Source of the DNA: Lysobacter stagni
Lineage (GTDB): Bacteria > Pseudomonadota > Gammaproteobacteria > Xanthomonadales > Xanthomonadaceae
Direction: 5' to 3'
DNA: 64,000 nucleotides
NCBI RefSeq assembly: GCF_030053425.1
Contig: NZ_JASGBI010000001.1
Coordinates: 752,001-816,000, forward strand
In this document: positions 1-8,589 of the stretch, in pieces
Layout of the letters: every line of letters begins with the position of its first letter
How positions within the stretch are numbered: position 1 is the first letter of the stretch
Made by a program: the position numbers and the translations under genes
Notes under the pieces: model-generated
Seen by the model: the letters and a program-made list of their open reading frames with translations, nothing else
What the model was told of the DNA's origin: nothing
Databases searched by the model: none

Positions 1-1854
1 CTCGATGCGTCCCGCGTTGCGCAGTTGGCTGGTGAGCAGCGAATCCAGCGGCACGGTCCACACGCTCGTCGCATCGATGCCGGCATTGGTCAGGTAGTAC
101 GCCTCGCCGGTCCAGTGCGAACCGTTGGCCAGTTCCAGGTTGCCGATGCTGCGCGTGTCGGCACCGGCCGCTCCCTCGAGCGTTGCGTCGTCGGCGAAGA
201 CCTGCAGCACGGTCGGCTGCGTGGGACCGAAGCTGGCCGACGTATAGGCGTACATCATCCAGGTCGGGCTGGTGACCGTCGCGCCTGAGTCGACGAAGAC
301 ATTGGAAGGTCCGGTGCCAAGCATGGCGACGTCGTCGCTGGTGAGGCTGCCGCCGCTGAGGTCGACGCGGTTGATGCCGCTGCTCATGAAGTTCGCCGAG
401 TACAGGCCCACCGTATCGGCTCCCGTCGCGGTCACCACGGTGTTGGTCAGATCGATCGAGCCCGGTCCGGTGAAGGTGTACACCTGCATCGCAGCCGCGC
501 CGTTGTTCGTCGTCAGGCGTGAATCGCGACCGGTGATGGTTCCGTTGCTGCCGGCGAACAGCGCGGAGTCGTTCGCGCCCGTGGTGGTGATCGTGTTGTT
601 GGTGAGGTCGATGGTGCCCGGTCCACCGGTATTGATGCTGGTCCACGCGCCGTACGAATTGGCCGAGGACACATTGATGATCGTGCCGGTGCTGACGATG
701 CGGCCACCATCGGTGCGAAGGCCGGCGTTCGGCGTGGCGCCAGTCACCGAGAAGGTGCTGCCCACCGGACCATTGACGGTCGCCAGGTTGGCGCTCGTCA
801 GCGTGTAGTAGGACCCATTGAACGCAGACTGGATGTCGATGCTGCTCGCGCCCGTCAGCGTCACGGTGCTGCCGGCCCGTGCCCACACGCCGATGGCGGC
901 GCCCGGACCTGCGACCTTGAACGTGTCCAGGCTGATCGCGCCGTTGTTGAATGCCGCCAGGCCCGTGCCGCCGGCCTGCTCGGAAATCGGCGCCGTGGCG
1001 AACGTCACGGTCAGCCCACTTCCCAGCGTGCCTGCCGGCACGTTCGTGTTGTCGACACTCACGCCCACGCTGTTGGTTCCGTTCATCAGGAACTGCGTGT
1101 TCGCCACGGTCTGCACCAGGCCGCCGTCGTGCATGTAGATTCCCATCGCACTGCGACCGTTCAGGGTGATGGGCAGTACCGTCGGCGACGTCAGTTGCAC
1201 CAGACTGTTGGCGCCGGAAGCGCCGAGCGCGACCGAGTTGATCGCCGCTGTCGAGATGCTGTTGCCCGCGCCCAGCGTGATCTGTCCGCCGGACTCGGCG
1301 ATCGCTCCATGGCCCGCCGATATCGTCGTTCCGGCGGTCGCCACGTTGTTGATCGTCGTTGATGTGGCGCTGATGCGCGCACCACCGATGGCGACCAGCC
1401 CCGAACCCACGCCGGCGGTGCCCAGCTGGCCCGCATTGAGGGTGATCGAGGACGCGCTGCCGTTGGCGACGACGGCATGCCCGCCATTGGACGGGAACAC
1501 GTTGACGCCATTGAGCACGAGAATCGTGCCTCCGTTCGCGAACAGACCGTTGCCATTGAAGGGCTGCAGCACGATGGCACCGGGCGACACCGCCTGTGTG
1601 TCGACCGTGAGCGTGCCGCCGGTGACCTCCACCGTATGCGTGCCGCCGGTGGCGGTGATGGTCGTGTTTCCCACCAGACGCGGCGTACCGCTGCTGATCA
1701 ACAGCGGTGAGATGGTGCCCGGCCCGAAGTCCTGCGCGTAAGCGCAGATCGGGATGCTGCCATGCGCTGCGAGCAGCAGCGCCGAACGCAGAACCAGGTA
1801 AAGCCGCGAGCGCCGCGAGCGAAGTGCCGCGTGCGCAGATCGAGCGCGATGCAT
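1..1854 (-). CDS. Autotransporter-type beta-helical passenger, N-terminal part (cut by window edge)
   Basis: The first 618 codons are open from an ATG at 1854 to the window edge. An in-frame TAG lies four codons upstream of that ATG. A long basic N-region and a hydrophobic stretch end near AYAQDF, which looks like an extended signal peptide cleaved after AYA. The rest is rich in Gly, Ser, Thr, Asn and Ala, with short repeated strands such as GPGTIDLTNNTITTTGA and GPGSIDLTNTVVTATGA. This pattern is typical of the beta-helical passengers of type V autotransporters. The expected C-terminal barrel would lie outside the window, so the class is inferred. It is divergent from the Ax21 genes. The function, probably adhesion or surface display, is not shown. 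Confidence 0.8.
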   Translation of the reverse strand, partial: MHRARSAHAALRSRRSRLYLVLRSALLLAAHGSIPICAYAQDFGPGTISPLLISSGTPRLVGNTTITATGGTHTVEVTGGTLTVDTQAVSPGAIVLQPFNGNGLFANGGTILVLNGVNVFPSNGGHAVVANGSASSITLNAGQLGTAGVGSGLVAIGGARISATSTTINNVATAGTTISAGHGAIAESGGQITLGAGNSISTAAINSVALGASGANSLVQLTSPTVLPITLNGRSAMGIYMHDGGLVQTVANTQFLMNGTNSVGVSVDNTNVPAGTLGSGLTVTFATAPISEQAGGTGLAAFNNGAISLDTFKVAGPGAAIGVWARAGSTVTLTGASSIDIQSAFNGSYYTLTSANLATVNGPVGSTFSVTGATPNAGLRTDGGRIVSTGTIINVSSANSYGAWTSINTGGPGTIDLTNNTITTTGANDSALFAGSNGTITGRDSRLTTNNGAAAMQVYTFTGPGSIDLTNTVVTATGADTVGLYSANFMSSGINRVDLSGGSLTSDDVAMLGTGPSNVFVDSGATVTSPTWMMYAYTSASFGPTQPTVLQVFADDATLEGAAGADTRSIGNLELANGSHWTGEAYYLTNAGIDATSVWTVPLDSLLTSQLRNAGRIE

Positions 1855-2203
1855 GGCCAATTCCGTCTAGCCAGGGAAGCAAAGTCGGCGCTCATCAAAC
1901 ACTCATGTTCGTATCGAGTCTGTGAACCGCATCGATTCAGGAACGTGGAAACACACGTCGCACGCATGAGGCTTCGCGTTTCTCACGCATTGCATCGATT
2001 GCGTTATCGCGCGAAGCACCCTGCTCTGACGCATCGCGACGTTCGCGACCGGGCCTTTACCACGGAAGTTCCTGCACCTCGTAGTTCAGTATTCAGGTTA
2101 AATTTCGGTTAGCTCCGGATACTTCACGCCACCGGAGCCGCCCCCAATGCGCTTCTAACGAAGCCCGGCGACGGAAACCACGAAAACAAGAGGCTCAAGA
2201 CCC
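1855..2203. other. Divergent intergenic region
   Basis: This 349-bp gap separates the autotransporter gene (leftward) from the first Ax21-family gene (rightward), so it must hold both promoters. It is visibly more AT-rich than its surroundings, especially around 1880-1960 and 2085-2110. I could not assign -35 and -10 boxes with confidence. A short AGAGG sequence lies just upstream of the ATG at 2204. Confidence 0.5.
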
Positions 2204-2812
2204 ATGAAGCGTTCCCTGCTTGCCCTGACCCTGCTGGCCGCCCTGCCGTTCGCCGCTTCGGCCGCTGAAGGCGTGTCCTACAACTACGTCGAAGCGGGCT
2301 ATGCCGCTACCAACGTCGACGGCGATCTGGATGCCGATGGCTGGGCCATCAACGGCTCCGCCGCGATCGCTCCGAACTTCCACCTGTTTGGTGGTTACAC
2401 CGGCCAGAAGACCGACTCGTTCGACACCGGCCTCGGCCGCGTGAACGGCGTGGACGTCGACCAGTGGAATCTCGGCGTTGGCTACAACCATGAAATCAAC
2501 TCGCAGGTCGACCTGCTGACCCGCGTGGCCTACCTGAAGGCCGAGACCGACGGCGTGAGCGTCGGCGGCGTGAACTTCGGCGGCAGCGATGCCGACGGCT
2601 GGAGCGTCGAGGCTGGCGTGCGCGCTGCGCTGACCCCGAACTTCGAAGGCTACGCAATGGCCGGTTACGAAGACTACGAGCGCGCCGATGGCGAGTTCTA
2701 CGGCAAGCTCGGCGCCCAGGTGAAGTTCAACCAGACCTGGGGCGTGAACGGCGAAGTGAAGTTCGTCGACGGCTACACCTCGTACTTCGTCGGTCCGCGC
2801 ATCAGCTTCTGA
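2204..2812 (+). CDS. Ax21-family outer-membrane protein, copy 1
   Basis: This 202-aa protein has a clear signal peptide (MKRSLLALTLLAALPFAASA). The mature part alternates aromatic and polar residues like a small beta-barrel and ends in a terminal phenylalanine (GPRISF), the usual signal for barrel assembly. The segments SYNYVEAGYA near the N-terminus and FNQTWGVNGEVKFVD near the C-terminus are shared with the next two genes. This is the Ax21/OmpX-like family of Xanthomonas and Stenotrophomonas, exported to the outer membrane and found in vesicles. Earlier claims that Ax21 is a signalling elicitor have been withdrawn, so no signalling role is claimed here. AGAGG precedes the ATG, and a strong terminator follows at 2869. 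Confidence 0.88.
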   Translation: MKRSLLALTLLAALPFAASAAEGVSYNYVEAGYAATNVDGDLDADGWAINGSAAIAPNFHLFGGYTGQKTDSFDTGLGRVNGVDVDQWNLGVGYNHEINSQVDLLTRVAYLKAETDGVSVGGVNFGGSDADGWSVEAGVRAALTPNFEGYAMAGYEDYERADGEFYGKLGAQVKFNQTWGVNGEVKFVDGYTSYFVGPRISF

Positions 2813-2868
2813 TCCGCACCGCAAAGCGTTTCATCGCGACCGGACTCTCTCCCCCACCGTCGCGATTG

Positions 2869-2898
2869 GAAGCCCGGCCTTGGCCGGGCTTCTTTTTT
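2869..2898 (+). terminator. Rho-independent terminator after Ax21 copy 1
   Basis: An 11-bp perfect stem (GAAGCCCGGCC / GGCCGGGCTTC) with a TT loop is followed by six T at 2893-2898. It begins 57 bp after the stop codon of the first Ax21-type gene. The following paralogue is therefore probably transcribed mainly from its own promoter. Confidence 0.9.
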
Positions 2899-2988
2899 GC
2901 CCGATTGTGACAATGCGCACATTTCGCTATCGTGCGCGCGCCGCTGCAATGGCGGTAAGGACCATCACCACAAGGATCAGGGGATTTC

Positions 2989-3642
2989 ATGACGATGCGT
3001 TACCTGCTGGCTGCCGCCCTGGCGGCTGCGCCCTTTGCTGCGTCCGCGGCGGACGACAAGGGCCTGAGCTACACCTACGTCGAGGGCGGTTACACCCAGG
3101 CCCGTGCCGACAACAACGACGAATTTCTCGGCGACTTCAGCGCCGACGGCGGCTACCTGCGCGGCTCGTTCGCGGTCAGCCCCTCGTTCTACGTGTTCGG
3201 CAGCTATGCCCGCGGCACGGACGAGGATTCGATCGCCATCGATTTCGGCGGCACCCGTTTCGACATCGACGTCGAGGACGAACTGACCCAGGCCGAAGCC
3301 GGTATCGGTTACCGCATGCCGATGGGCGAGAAGGTCGACTTCCTGGCCGAGCTGGCCTACCTGCGCCTGGACGAGGAGATCACGGCCTCCGTCGACGGCG
3401 AATCCGACAGCGAGCGCACCACCGCCAATGGCGGTCGCTTCGCGCTGGGCCTGCGCGGTGGATCGGAGCATCTGGAAGGCTGGGTCAAGCTCGGCTACGT
3501 CGACGGTGGCGACTTCGCCGGCGACTTCATCGGCACGCTGGGTGCCCAGTACAAGTTCAACCGTACCTGGGGCCTGGTGGGCGAAGTGGAGATCGTCGAC
3601 GAGTTGACCCGCTACACCGCCGGCGTGCGCGCGAGCTTCTGA
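2989..3642 (+). CDS. Ax21-family outer-membrane protein, copy 2
   Basis: This 217-aa protein has a signal peptide ending ASAADDKG. The mature part opens with LSYTYVEGGYTQ and contains FNRTWGLVGEVEIVDELTRY before a terminal RASF. The layout matches copies 1 and 3, but the mature domain is more acidic (many Asp and Glu). AGGGGA lies about six bases before the chosen ATG. A second in-frame ATG two codons later is equally possible. It is placed in the outer membrane by family and by the C-terminal aromatic residue. The role is unknown. A GC-rich hairpin around 3664-3683 follows but lacks a T tract, so it is not called a terminator. Confidence 0.87.
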   Translation: MTMRYLLAAALAAAPFAASAADDKGLSYTYVEGGYTQARADNNDEFLGDFSADGGYLRGSFAVSPSFYVFGSYARGTDEDSIAIDFGGTRFDIDVEDELTQAEAGIGYRMPMGEKVDFLAELAYLRLDEEITASVDGESDSERTTANGGRFALGLRGGSEHLEGWVKLGYVDGGDFAGDFIGTLGAQYKFNRTWGLVGEVEIVDELTRYTAGVRASF

Positions 3643-3800
3643 GCCGCATCTTCGTGCCGACATGGCCCGGCTCCGGCCGGGCCGTGTCGATAGCGCGAGG
3701 TCGTCTGCATTTCCATTCGACCGGAAGAGCAATTCCGGCAAAGTCGCGGTATCGTGCGTCGCCGCTTCGCGGCAATGGACGAATCACAACAGGGGAAACA

Positions 3801-4433
3801 ATGAAGAAGCAACTTGTGCTGGCGCTTGCGCTGGCAGCGGCGCCGTTCGCCGCGATGGCCGATGGCCACAGCTACTCGTACGTGGAGGGCGGTTACGCCC
3901 AGCTCAACCAGGAACTGCCGGACGTGGACGACGCGCAGATCGACGACATCGAGGCGGCGGGCTTCTTCATCGCCGGCTCGGCGGAACTGGGGGAATCGTT
4001 CCACCTGTTCGGCGCGTACCGCAGCGGTGACGACGACGTCGGCGTCACGATTCCGGGCCTGGGCAGCGGCAGCGTCGGTGTCGACATGTCGCAGTACCAG
4101 ATCGGCTTGGGCTACCACAGCAGCGTTGGTACGCGTACCGACCTGGTCGCCGAAGTCAGCGCGCTGGGCACCGAGATCGATGTGCAGGACGATGGCGCCG
4201 AGGCGATGGAAGGCGACGATTTCCGCCTGTCCGTGGGCGTGCGCCACCTGATCGCCGATCCGGTCGAAGTGTGGGTCAAGGCCAACTACACCGACGGCGA
4301 TGCGTTCGACAGCGCCGGCAGCGTGAGCGCCGGCCTGCAGTACAAGTTCACGCAGACCTGGGGTCTGGTGGGCGAAGTCGAAGCGGGCAGCGAGTTCTCG
4401 CTGTTCGGCGTCGGCGTGCGCGCCAGCTTCTGA
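3801..4433 (+). CDS. Ax21-family outer-membrane protein, copy 3
   Basis: This 210-aa protein starts with MKKQLVLALALAAAPFAAMA, a signal peptide preceded by AGGGGAAACA. The mature start SYSYVEGGYAQ and the C-terminal FTQTWGLVGEVEAGS and GVRASF match the two genes upstream. Between them lies an acidic insertion (PDVDDAQIDDIEAAG). The reading frame is open for hundreds of bases upstream, but that part runs through copy 2 in another frame and carries no family sequence, so the start with the ribosome-binding site and signal peptide is chosen. The tandem set looks like old gene duplication. It ends at a bidirectional terminator. Confidence 0.88.
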   Translation: MKKQLVLALALAAAPFAAMADGHSYSYVEGGYAQLNQELPDVDDAQIDDIEAAGFFIAGSAELGESFHLFGAYRSGDDDVGVTIPGLGSGSVGVDMSQYQIGLGYHSSVGTRTDLVAEVSALGTEIDVQDDGAEAMEGDDFRLSVGVRHLIADPVEVWVKANYTDGDAFDSAGSVSAGLQYKFTQTWGLVGEVEAGSEFSLFGVGVRASF

Positions 4434-4453
4434 TCGGCCGCTCGTTGAACCAG

Positions 4454-4481
4454 AAAAAACCCGGCTCACGCCGGGTTTTTT
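4454..4481. terminator. Bidirectional terminator between Ax21 copy 3 and gpsA
   Basis: AAAAAACCCGGC and GCCGGGTTTTTT form a perfect 12-bp inverted repeat with a TCAC loop. The A and T tracts on both flanks let it stop transcripts from either side. It sits between two converging genes, 20 bp after the Ax21 stop and 22 bp before the gpsA stop. Confidence 0.92.
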
Positions 4482-4503
4482 CGTTTTGGGCCGATGCGAT
4501 GCG

Positions 4504-5532
4504 TCAGCCGAACAGGTCGCGCGGGTATTCGGGCTTCTGCTCGCGCGAGAGCAGCAGGCGCAGACCTTCCGCCGGCGTGATCTCGCCATGCAGCACCGCC
4601 TGCACCGCGCTGGAGATGGGCAGCTCGATGCCATGGCGTTCGGCCTGGCGCATCACTTCGTCCGCCGTCTGCACCGATTCGACCACCTGGCCGATCTCGC
4701 GCACCGCATCGGCGATGGACTGGCCACGACCCAGGGCAAGGCCCAGGCGCCGGTTGCGGGAGAGATCGCCGGTGCAGGTAAGCACCAGGTCGCCCAGCCC
4801 GGCCAGGCCCATCAACGTTTCGGCCTTGCCGCCGATCGCATGGTTGAGCCGGAGCATTTCATTGAGGCCGCGGGTGATCAGCCCGGCGCGCGCGTTGAGC
4901 CCGAGCTGCATGCCGTCGGCCACGCCCGTGGCCACGGCCAGCACGTTCTTCATCGCACCGCCGAGCTCGGCGCCGAGCATGTCGTTGCCGGTATAGGCAC
5001 GGAAGGCCGGGCCATGCAGTGCGTCGGCAACCGACTGCGCGAATGCGCCGTCGCTGCCGTGCACGGTCAGCGCGGTCGGCAGGCCCTGCGCGACTTCCTT
5101 CGCGAACGACGGTCCGGTGACGACGGCCAGCGGCACGTCCTCGCCCAGCACTTCTTCGGCGACTTCGTGCAGGAAGCGACCGCTTCCCGGTTCGAAGCCC
5201 TTGGTGGCCCAGGCCACGCCCGCGTGGGCCGGCCGCAACGGCGCCAGCTTGCGCAGGGTCTCTGCAAAGGCGTGCGAGGGCACCACCACGAGTACCAGGT
5301 CCGCGCCCTTCAGGGCGACGGCCAGGTCGGTGGTGGCGCGCAGCGTGTCCGGCAGGGCGATGCCCGGCAGGTAGCGCGGGTTCTCGTGGCGCTGGTCGAT
5401 GGCGTCGACGCCATCTCCGTCGCGCCCCCACAGCACGGTCGGATGACCGTGCCGTGCGATCAGGGCTGCGAGGGCGGTTCCCCAGGAACCCGCACCGAGG
5501 ACCGCGACGCTCGCGAGTGCGTTCGCTTCCAT
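4504..5532 (-). CDS. gpsA: Glycerol-3-phosphate dehydrogenase [NAD(P)+]
   Basis: This 342-aa cytoplasmic enzyme reduces dihydroxyacetone phosphate to sn-glycerol-3-phosphate, the backbone for phospholipid synthesis. The N-terminus has the Rossmann motif [21 protein letters not shown] and [12 protein letters not shown] follow. The catalytic-lysine region reads [16 protein letters not shown], and the C-terminal domain has [13 protein letters not shown]. The ATG at 5532 ([15 protein letters not shown]) puts the dinucleotide fold at the normal place; the frame stays open upstream but that part overlaps secB. The gene starts 13 bp after the secB stop and is the last of a yibN-secB-gpsA cluster, a conserved order in proteobacteria. 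Confidence 0.97.
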   Translation of the reverse strand: MEANALASVAVLGAGSWGTALAALIARHGHPTVLWGRDGDGVDAIDQRHENPRYLPGIALPDTLRATTDLAVALKGADLVLVVVPSHAFAETLRKLAPLRPAHAGVAWATKGFEPGSGRFLHEVAEEVLGEDVPLAVVTGPSFAKEVAQGLPTALTVHGSDGAFAQSVADALHGPAFRAYTGNDMLGAELGGAMKNVLAVATGVADGMQLGLNARAGLITRGLNEMLRLNHAIGGKAETLMGLAGLGDLVLTCTGDLSRNRRLGLALGRGQSIADAVREIGQVVESVQTADEVMRQAERHGIELPISSAVQAVLHGEITPAEGLRLLLSREQKPEYPRDLFG

Positions 5533-5545
5533 GCCGCGGTCGCGA

Positions 5546-6055
5546 TCAGGCGTTGCCGGCGGTCTCGGCGTCGACCAGGCCACCGGCCTGTGCGGCGCGC
5601 TGACGCAGGCCTTCGGCGTACAGGGCGTCGAAGTTGATCGGCTGCAGGAAGAACGGCGGGAAGCCACCGGCCTGGATCAGGTCGCTGATCAGCTGGCGGG
5701 CATAGGGGTACAGCACGTTCGGGCAATGCGTGCCCAGCATGGCGTCCAGTGCCTGCGCGTCGAAGCCGGCCAGACCGAACACGCCGGCCTGCTTCACTTC
5801 CACCACGTACAGGGTCTTGTCGCCGGCGTTGCAGGTCAGGTTGATGCCCAGGACCACTTCGAAGGCATTCTCGTTGAGGCGCTGCACGCTCTGGTTGAGG
5901 TTCATCTGCAGCTGCGGGGTGGCCTGCTCGTTGAAGACGGCCGGAGCACCCGGCACCTCGAAGGAGACGTCCTTGGCGTAGATCTTTTCGACAGTGAACG
6001 CCGGACCGGTGGCTTCGGTGGACGCGGCGGCGCCGTTGACGTTTTCTTCGGACAT
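5546..6055 (-). CDS. secB: Protein-export chaperone SecB
   Basis: This 169-aa cytosolic chaperone binds unfolded precursors and hands them to SecA for Sec export. Family features include the opening [19 protein letters not shown], the [20 protein letters not shown] strand region and the C-terminal [15 protein letters not shown]. The last of these supplies the Pro-rich segment before the helix. Length and start agree with the family. The tail ([16 protein letters not shown]) is somewhat long and low in complexity. It lies between the rhodanese gene and gpsA, and many substrates of such a system are encoded in this same window (Ax21 proteins, porin, RHS proteins). Confidence 0.97.
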   Translation of the reverse strand: MSEENVNGAAASTEATGPAFTVEKIYAKDVSFEVPGAPAVFNEQATPQLQMNLNQSVQRLNENAFEVVLGINLTCNAGDKTLYVVEVKQAGVFGLAGFDAQALDAMLGTHCPNVLYPYARQLISDLIQAGGFPPFFLQPINFDALYAEGLRQRAAQAGGLVDAETAGNA

Positions 6056-6244
6056 CTCGTAACTCCAGGCAATAAATGCGGAAAGTGGTCGATTATGGCA
6101 CGCGCCCCTGGCGCGCCCGGCTGTTCAGATTGCGCGAGTCGATGCGTCCGCGGCAAGCCGCGAAGCAATCCCCAGAAGTCGGTGTTGGGGCGGCGTTGGG
6201 GGCGATCAAGGGCCCCGCACGACGCCGCGATCTAGTCGCACCGA

Positions 6245-6682
6245 TCAGGCGCGACCCTTCACCAGCGGAAGGTCGGCCTGCTGCCAGGCGGCGATGCCAC
6301 CGTCGAGCCAGTACACCTGGGTGAAGCCGGCCTTCTTCAGGCGCTTGGCGGCGTCGGCCGAACCCTGGCCGGTGCGGCACACCACGACCACCGGCAGGTC
6401 CTTGGCGTTGGCCAGCAGCTTGTTTTCCGGATCGAACTGGCTGGGCTGCACCGACTTGCTGCCGGCGATGTGGCCCTTCTCGAAATCGTTGCTGGCCGAC
6501 AGGTCGATCACCAGCGCGTTGTCGCGGTTGATCAGGCCGGTCAGTTCGGCCGGGCGCAGGGCCTTGTAGCCGCGGAACAGCCGCGCGACCTCGGTATAGA
6601 TGATCGCCAGCGTCAGGCCGACGAGCGCGAACGACAGGTAGGGATGGCGTTCGGCAAAGGCCAGCAGTTCTTGGAAGTTCAC
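6245..6682 (-). CDS. Membrane-anchored rhodanese-like protein (YibN family)
   Basis: This protein has one N-terminal transmembrane helix (FALVGLTLAIIYTEVARLF) followed by a rhodanese domain. Within it are LVIDLSASNDFEKGHIAGS, the active-site loop VVVCRTGQGS with the catalytic cysteine, and YWLDGGIAAWQQADLP. Family members are thiosulfate or cyanide sulfurtransferase-like, but the substrate is unknown. A GTG at 6682 giving VNFQELLAFAERHP matches the usual start and a length of 145 aa. Another GTG at 6727 would add 15 residues. Neither has a strong ribosome-binding site. It is the first gene of the yibN-secB-gpsA cluster, 189 bp upstream of secB. Confidence 0.85.
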   Translation of the reverse strand: MNFQELLAFAERHPYLSFALVGLTLAIIYTEVARLFRGYKALRPAELTGLINRDNALVIDLSASNDFEKGHIAGSKSVQPSQFDPENKLLANAKDLPVVVVCRTGQGSADAAKRLKKAGFTQVYWLDGGIAAWQQADLPLVKGRA

Positions 6683-6755
6683 GGCATCACGCAGACTGAA
6701 ACGAGGGCCGGGATTGTCGCCCAGCACCCGCGGCGGCGCAAAACCCGCCCGGGGC

Positions 6756-7184
6756 TCACTCGCCTTCCCAGAGGTCCGGCAGGCCGGTGATCAGCCACCA
6801 GTTCTTGGTCGCCTCGTCCCAGCGCCATTCCTCGCGGTAGCGGACGGTCCGTTCGGCCTGGGTGTGGCGGTTGACCACGCCGATCTCGATGTCGCGCAGG
6901 GCCACGCCGCCTTTCTTGTCGGCCGAGCTGCTGCGCTCGCGGTAGGCGGTGATCTGCACCTGCTCGTAGCGCTTGAGCTCCAGGTCGCTGACCGGATGCG
7001 CTTCGCGGTAGCCCGGTTCGATCATGCCCATGGCGCCTTCGAAGTCGCCCCAGCGGATCGCCCCGGACCAGGCGTACTGGTTGGCCTGCAGCAGGTCCAT
7101 CTTGCCGCGCCGCGCCAGCGCATCGCCGGCAAAGGCGAGCAGCAGGGCCAGCACGGCCAGGAGCATGGGCTTGGTCAGGCGCAT
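6756..7184 (-). CDS. Small secreted protein of unknown function
   Basis: This 142-aa protein has a signal peptide (MRLTKPMLLAVLALLLAFA, cleaved near DALA). AGGGGAAA stands well placed before the ATG at 7184; an upstream start would add nine residues without a better site. The mature domain (YAWSGAIRWGDFEGAMGMI, then YREEWRWDEATKNWWLITGLP) resembles the one-domain alpha+beta fold of periplasmic NTF2-like or DUF4440-like proteins. That comparison is only by general appearance. It lies between the rhodanese gene and a thioesterase on the same strand. No function is proposed. Confidence 0.75.
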   Translation of the reverse strand: MRLTKPMLLAVLALLLAFAGDALARRGKMDLLQANQYAWSGAIRWGDFEGAMGMIEPGYREAHPVSDLELKRYEQVQITAYRERSSSADKKGGVALRDIEIGVVNRHTQAERTVRYREEWRWDEATKNWWLITGLPDLWEGE

Positions 7185-7214
7185 CGGGATTTCCCCTGGG
7201 AATTGCGCCACATC

Positions 7215-7709
7215 CTAGCCGGTCGGCTTCCCCGGCGTCCCTGACCGGGCGATGGCCACGTAGCGGGCGGTGAACTCGGTCGCGATTCCGCCGTCGGGCA
7301 GGCGCGCGCGCGCCACCAGCGAGGTGCGGGCGCGCCCGCGTTCGCGCAGGGTGGCGATGAAACCGGGCCAGGCAGCGTCGGGGGCGAGTTCGGCCTCCAC
7401 GTCCAGGTCGGCGAACAGCGGCGCCAGGTAGCGGATCTGGCTGTCGGCGACGAACACGTCCGCCTCAAGGCCCGCCGCTTCCACATGCAGCGACACCAGC
7501 CCCCACGAGGCCAGCGTCATCATCGAGGCCAGGCTGCCGCCGAACGCGCAGCCCTTGTCGTTGACGTGCGTGGACAGCGGCGCGTGCAGACGCAGGCGGC
7601 GTCCGTCGTAACCGGCGATGCTCACGTCCATCGCGGCGACCGGCGGCATCGATTGATAGTGATGGTGCAGCCGCTGCAGCGCGGCGTCTTGCTCGTGATG
7701 ATGGTCCAT
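7215..7709 (-). CDS. Thioesterase, hotdog fold (YiiD C-terminal-domain type)
   Basis: This 164-aa cytoplasmic protein has the hotdog helix-strand segment VNDKGCAFGGSLASMMTLAS. This is the position where YiiD-type putative thioesterases place their conserved Gly-Gly and central helix. VFVADSQIRYLAPL and ARTSLVARARLPDG form later strands. The ATG at 7709 (MDHHHEQDAALQRL) is chosen over a TTG two codons earlier. It is divergent from hemD with a 70-bp gap that must hold both promoters. The acyl-CoA substrate is unknown. The next gene on the same strand encodes a secreted protein, but no functional link is evident. Confidence 0.8.
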   Translation of the reverse strand: MDHHHEQDAALQRLHHHYQSMPPVAAMDVSIAGYDGRRLRLHAPLSTHVNDKGCAFGGSLASMMTLASWGLVSLHVEAAGLEADVFVADSQIRYLAPLFADLDVEAELAPDAAWPGFIATLRERGRARTSLVARARLPDGGIATEFTARYVAIARSGTPGKPTG

Positions 7710-7779
7710 GCGCAACGTCGTGGGGGAAAGGAAAGTGCCGGCGTTCTCGCACCGACGCGCGCGCGGCTATGCTGATGCG

Positions 7780-8526
7780 ATGCCCGCACGCACGCCCGAA
7801 TGGTACGTGATCTCGCTGCGCCCCCGTGGCGAGCACGCGCCGATGCGCCGTGCCGCCGCGCGCGCGGGTGCGAGCGTGATCGCACTTTCGCCATCGAAAC
7901 TGGTGCTGCGTCAGGATGACGCCACGCGCGCGGCATTGCGCGAAGCGCTGTCTGCGTCGCGGGTGATCTTCACCAGTCCGGTCGCGGTGCGTGCCGCGCG
8001 TTCGCTGCAACCGTTGCGCGCGCGCAGGGGACAAGGCTGGTTCGCCGTCGGCGCAGGCACGGCCGCGGCGCTGCGGCGCGCGGGCATCGCTGACGTCCAG
8101 GCGCCCGCACGCATGGACAGCGAAGGCCTGCTGTCGCTGCCCGGCCTGCACGACGTGCACGATCGTTCGATCGGGTTCGTCACCGCACCGGGCGGTCGCG
8201 GGATGCTGGTGCCCGAGCTGCAGTCGCGTGGTGCGCGCGTGCTGCGCGCGGATGTCTACGAGCGTCAGCCCGTTCCGCCATCGCCGCAGGCGGTCGCCCG
8301 CATGGCCGCATTGCGACAACCGGCCGTGCTCGCATTGTCCAGCGGCGAGGCGTTGCAGCAGATCCTCGCGACGCTGCCCGCGCCGGCGCTGGCAGGTTTG
8401 CGTCGCGCCCGCGTGGTCGCGGCCAGCGAACGGCTGGCGACCTTGGCGCGCGAGAACGGGTTCTCGCGCGTCGCGTTGGCCCGCAGCGCGCGGCCGGCCG
8501 ACCTGATCGCCGCCGCCTGCGAATGA
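7780..8526 (+). CDS. hemD: Uroporphyrinogen-III synthase
   Basis: This 248-aa cytoplasmic enzyme closes hydroxymethylbilane into uroporphyrinogen III with inversion of ring D, for haem and sirohaem synthesis. Recognition rests on the two-lobed pattern: WYVISLRPRGEHAPMRR at the start, VIFTSPVAVRAA and WFAVGAGTAAALRRAG in lobe one, then GRGMLVPELQSRGARV, VYERQP and LALSSGEALQQIL. The family is poorly conserved, so position matters: hemX and hemY follow directly. The ATG at 7780 is chosen because the family motif starts there; the frame is open for 72 bp upstream. hemC is not in the window, so the usual hemCD pairing is broken here or hemC lies elsewhere. Confidence 0.92.
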   Translation: MPARTPEWYVISLRPRGEHAPMRRAAARAGASVIALSPSKLVLRQDDATRAALREALSASRVIFTSPVAVRAARSLQPLRARRGQGWFAVGAGTAAALRRAGIADVQAPARMDSEGLLSLPGLHDVHDRSIGFVTAPGGRGMLVPELQSRGARVLRADVYERQPVPPSPQAVARMAALRQPAVLALSSGEALQQILATLPAPALAGLRRARVVAASERLATLARENGFSRVALARSARPADLIAAACE

Positions 8527-8589
8527 ACCACCGGGCCTGACGCGCGTGGCGTCCGGTAGCATGGCGCGGTCCCCTCCCCGCGCGCTGCC

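Noticed and set aside
3664..3683. GGCCCGG...CCGGGCC hairpin after Ax21 copy 2
   Set aside because: It has no T tract, so termination is not supported.
2880..3800. Long open frame in phase with Ax21 copy 3 that would make a 517-aa protein
   Set aside because: It crosses copy 2 in another frame, has no family sequence, and the ribosome-binding site and signal peptide mark the start at 3801.
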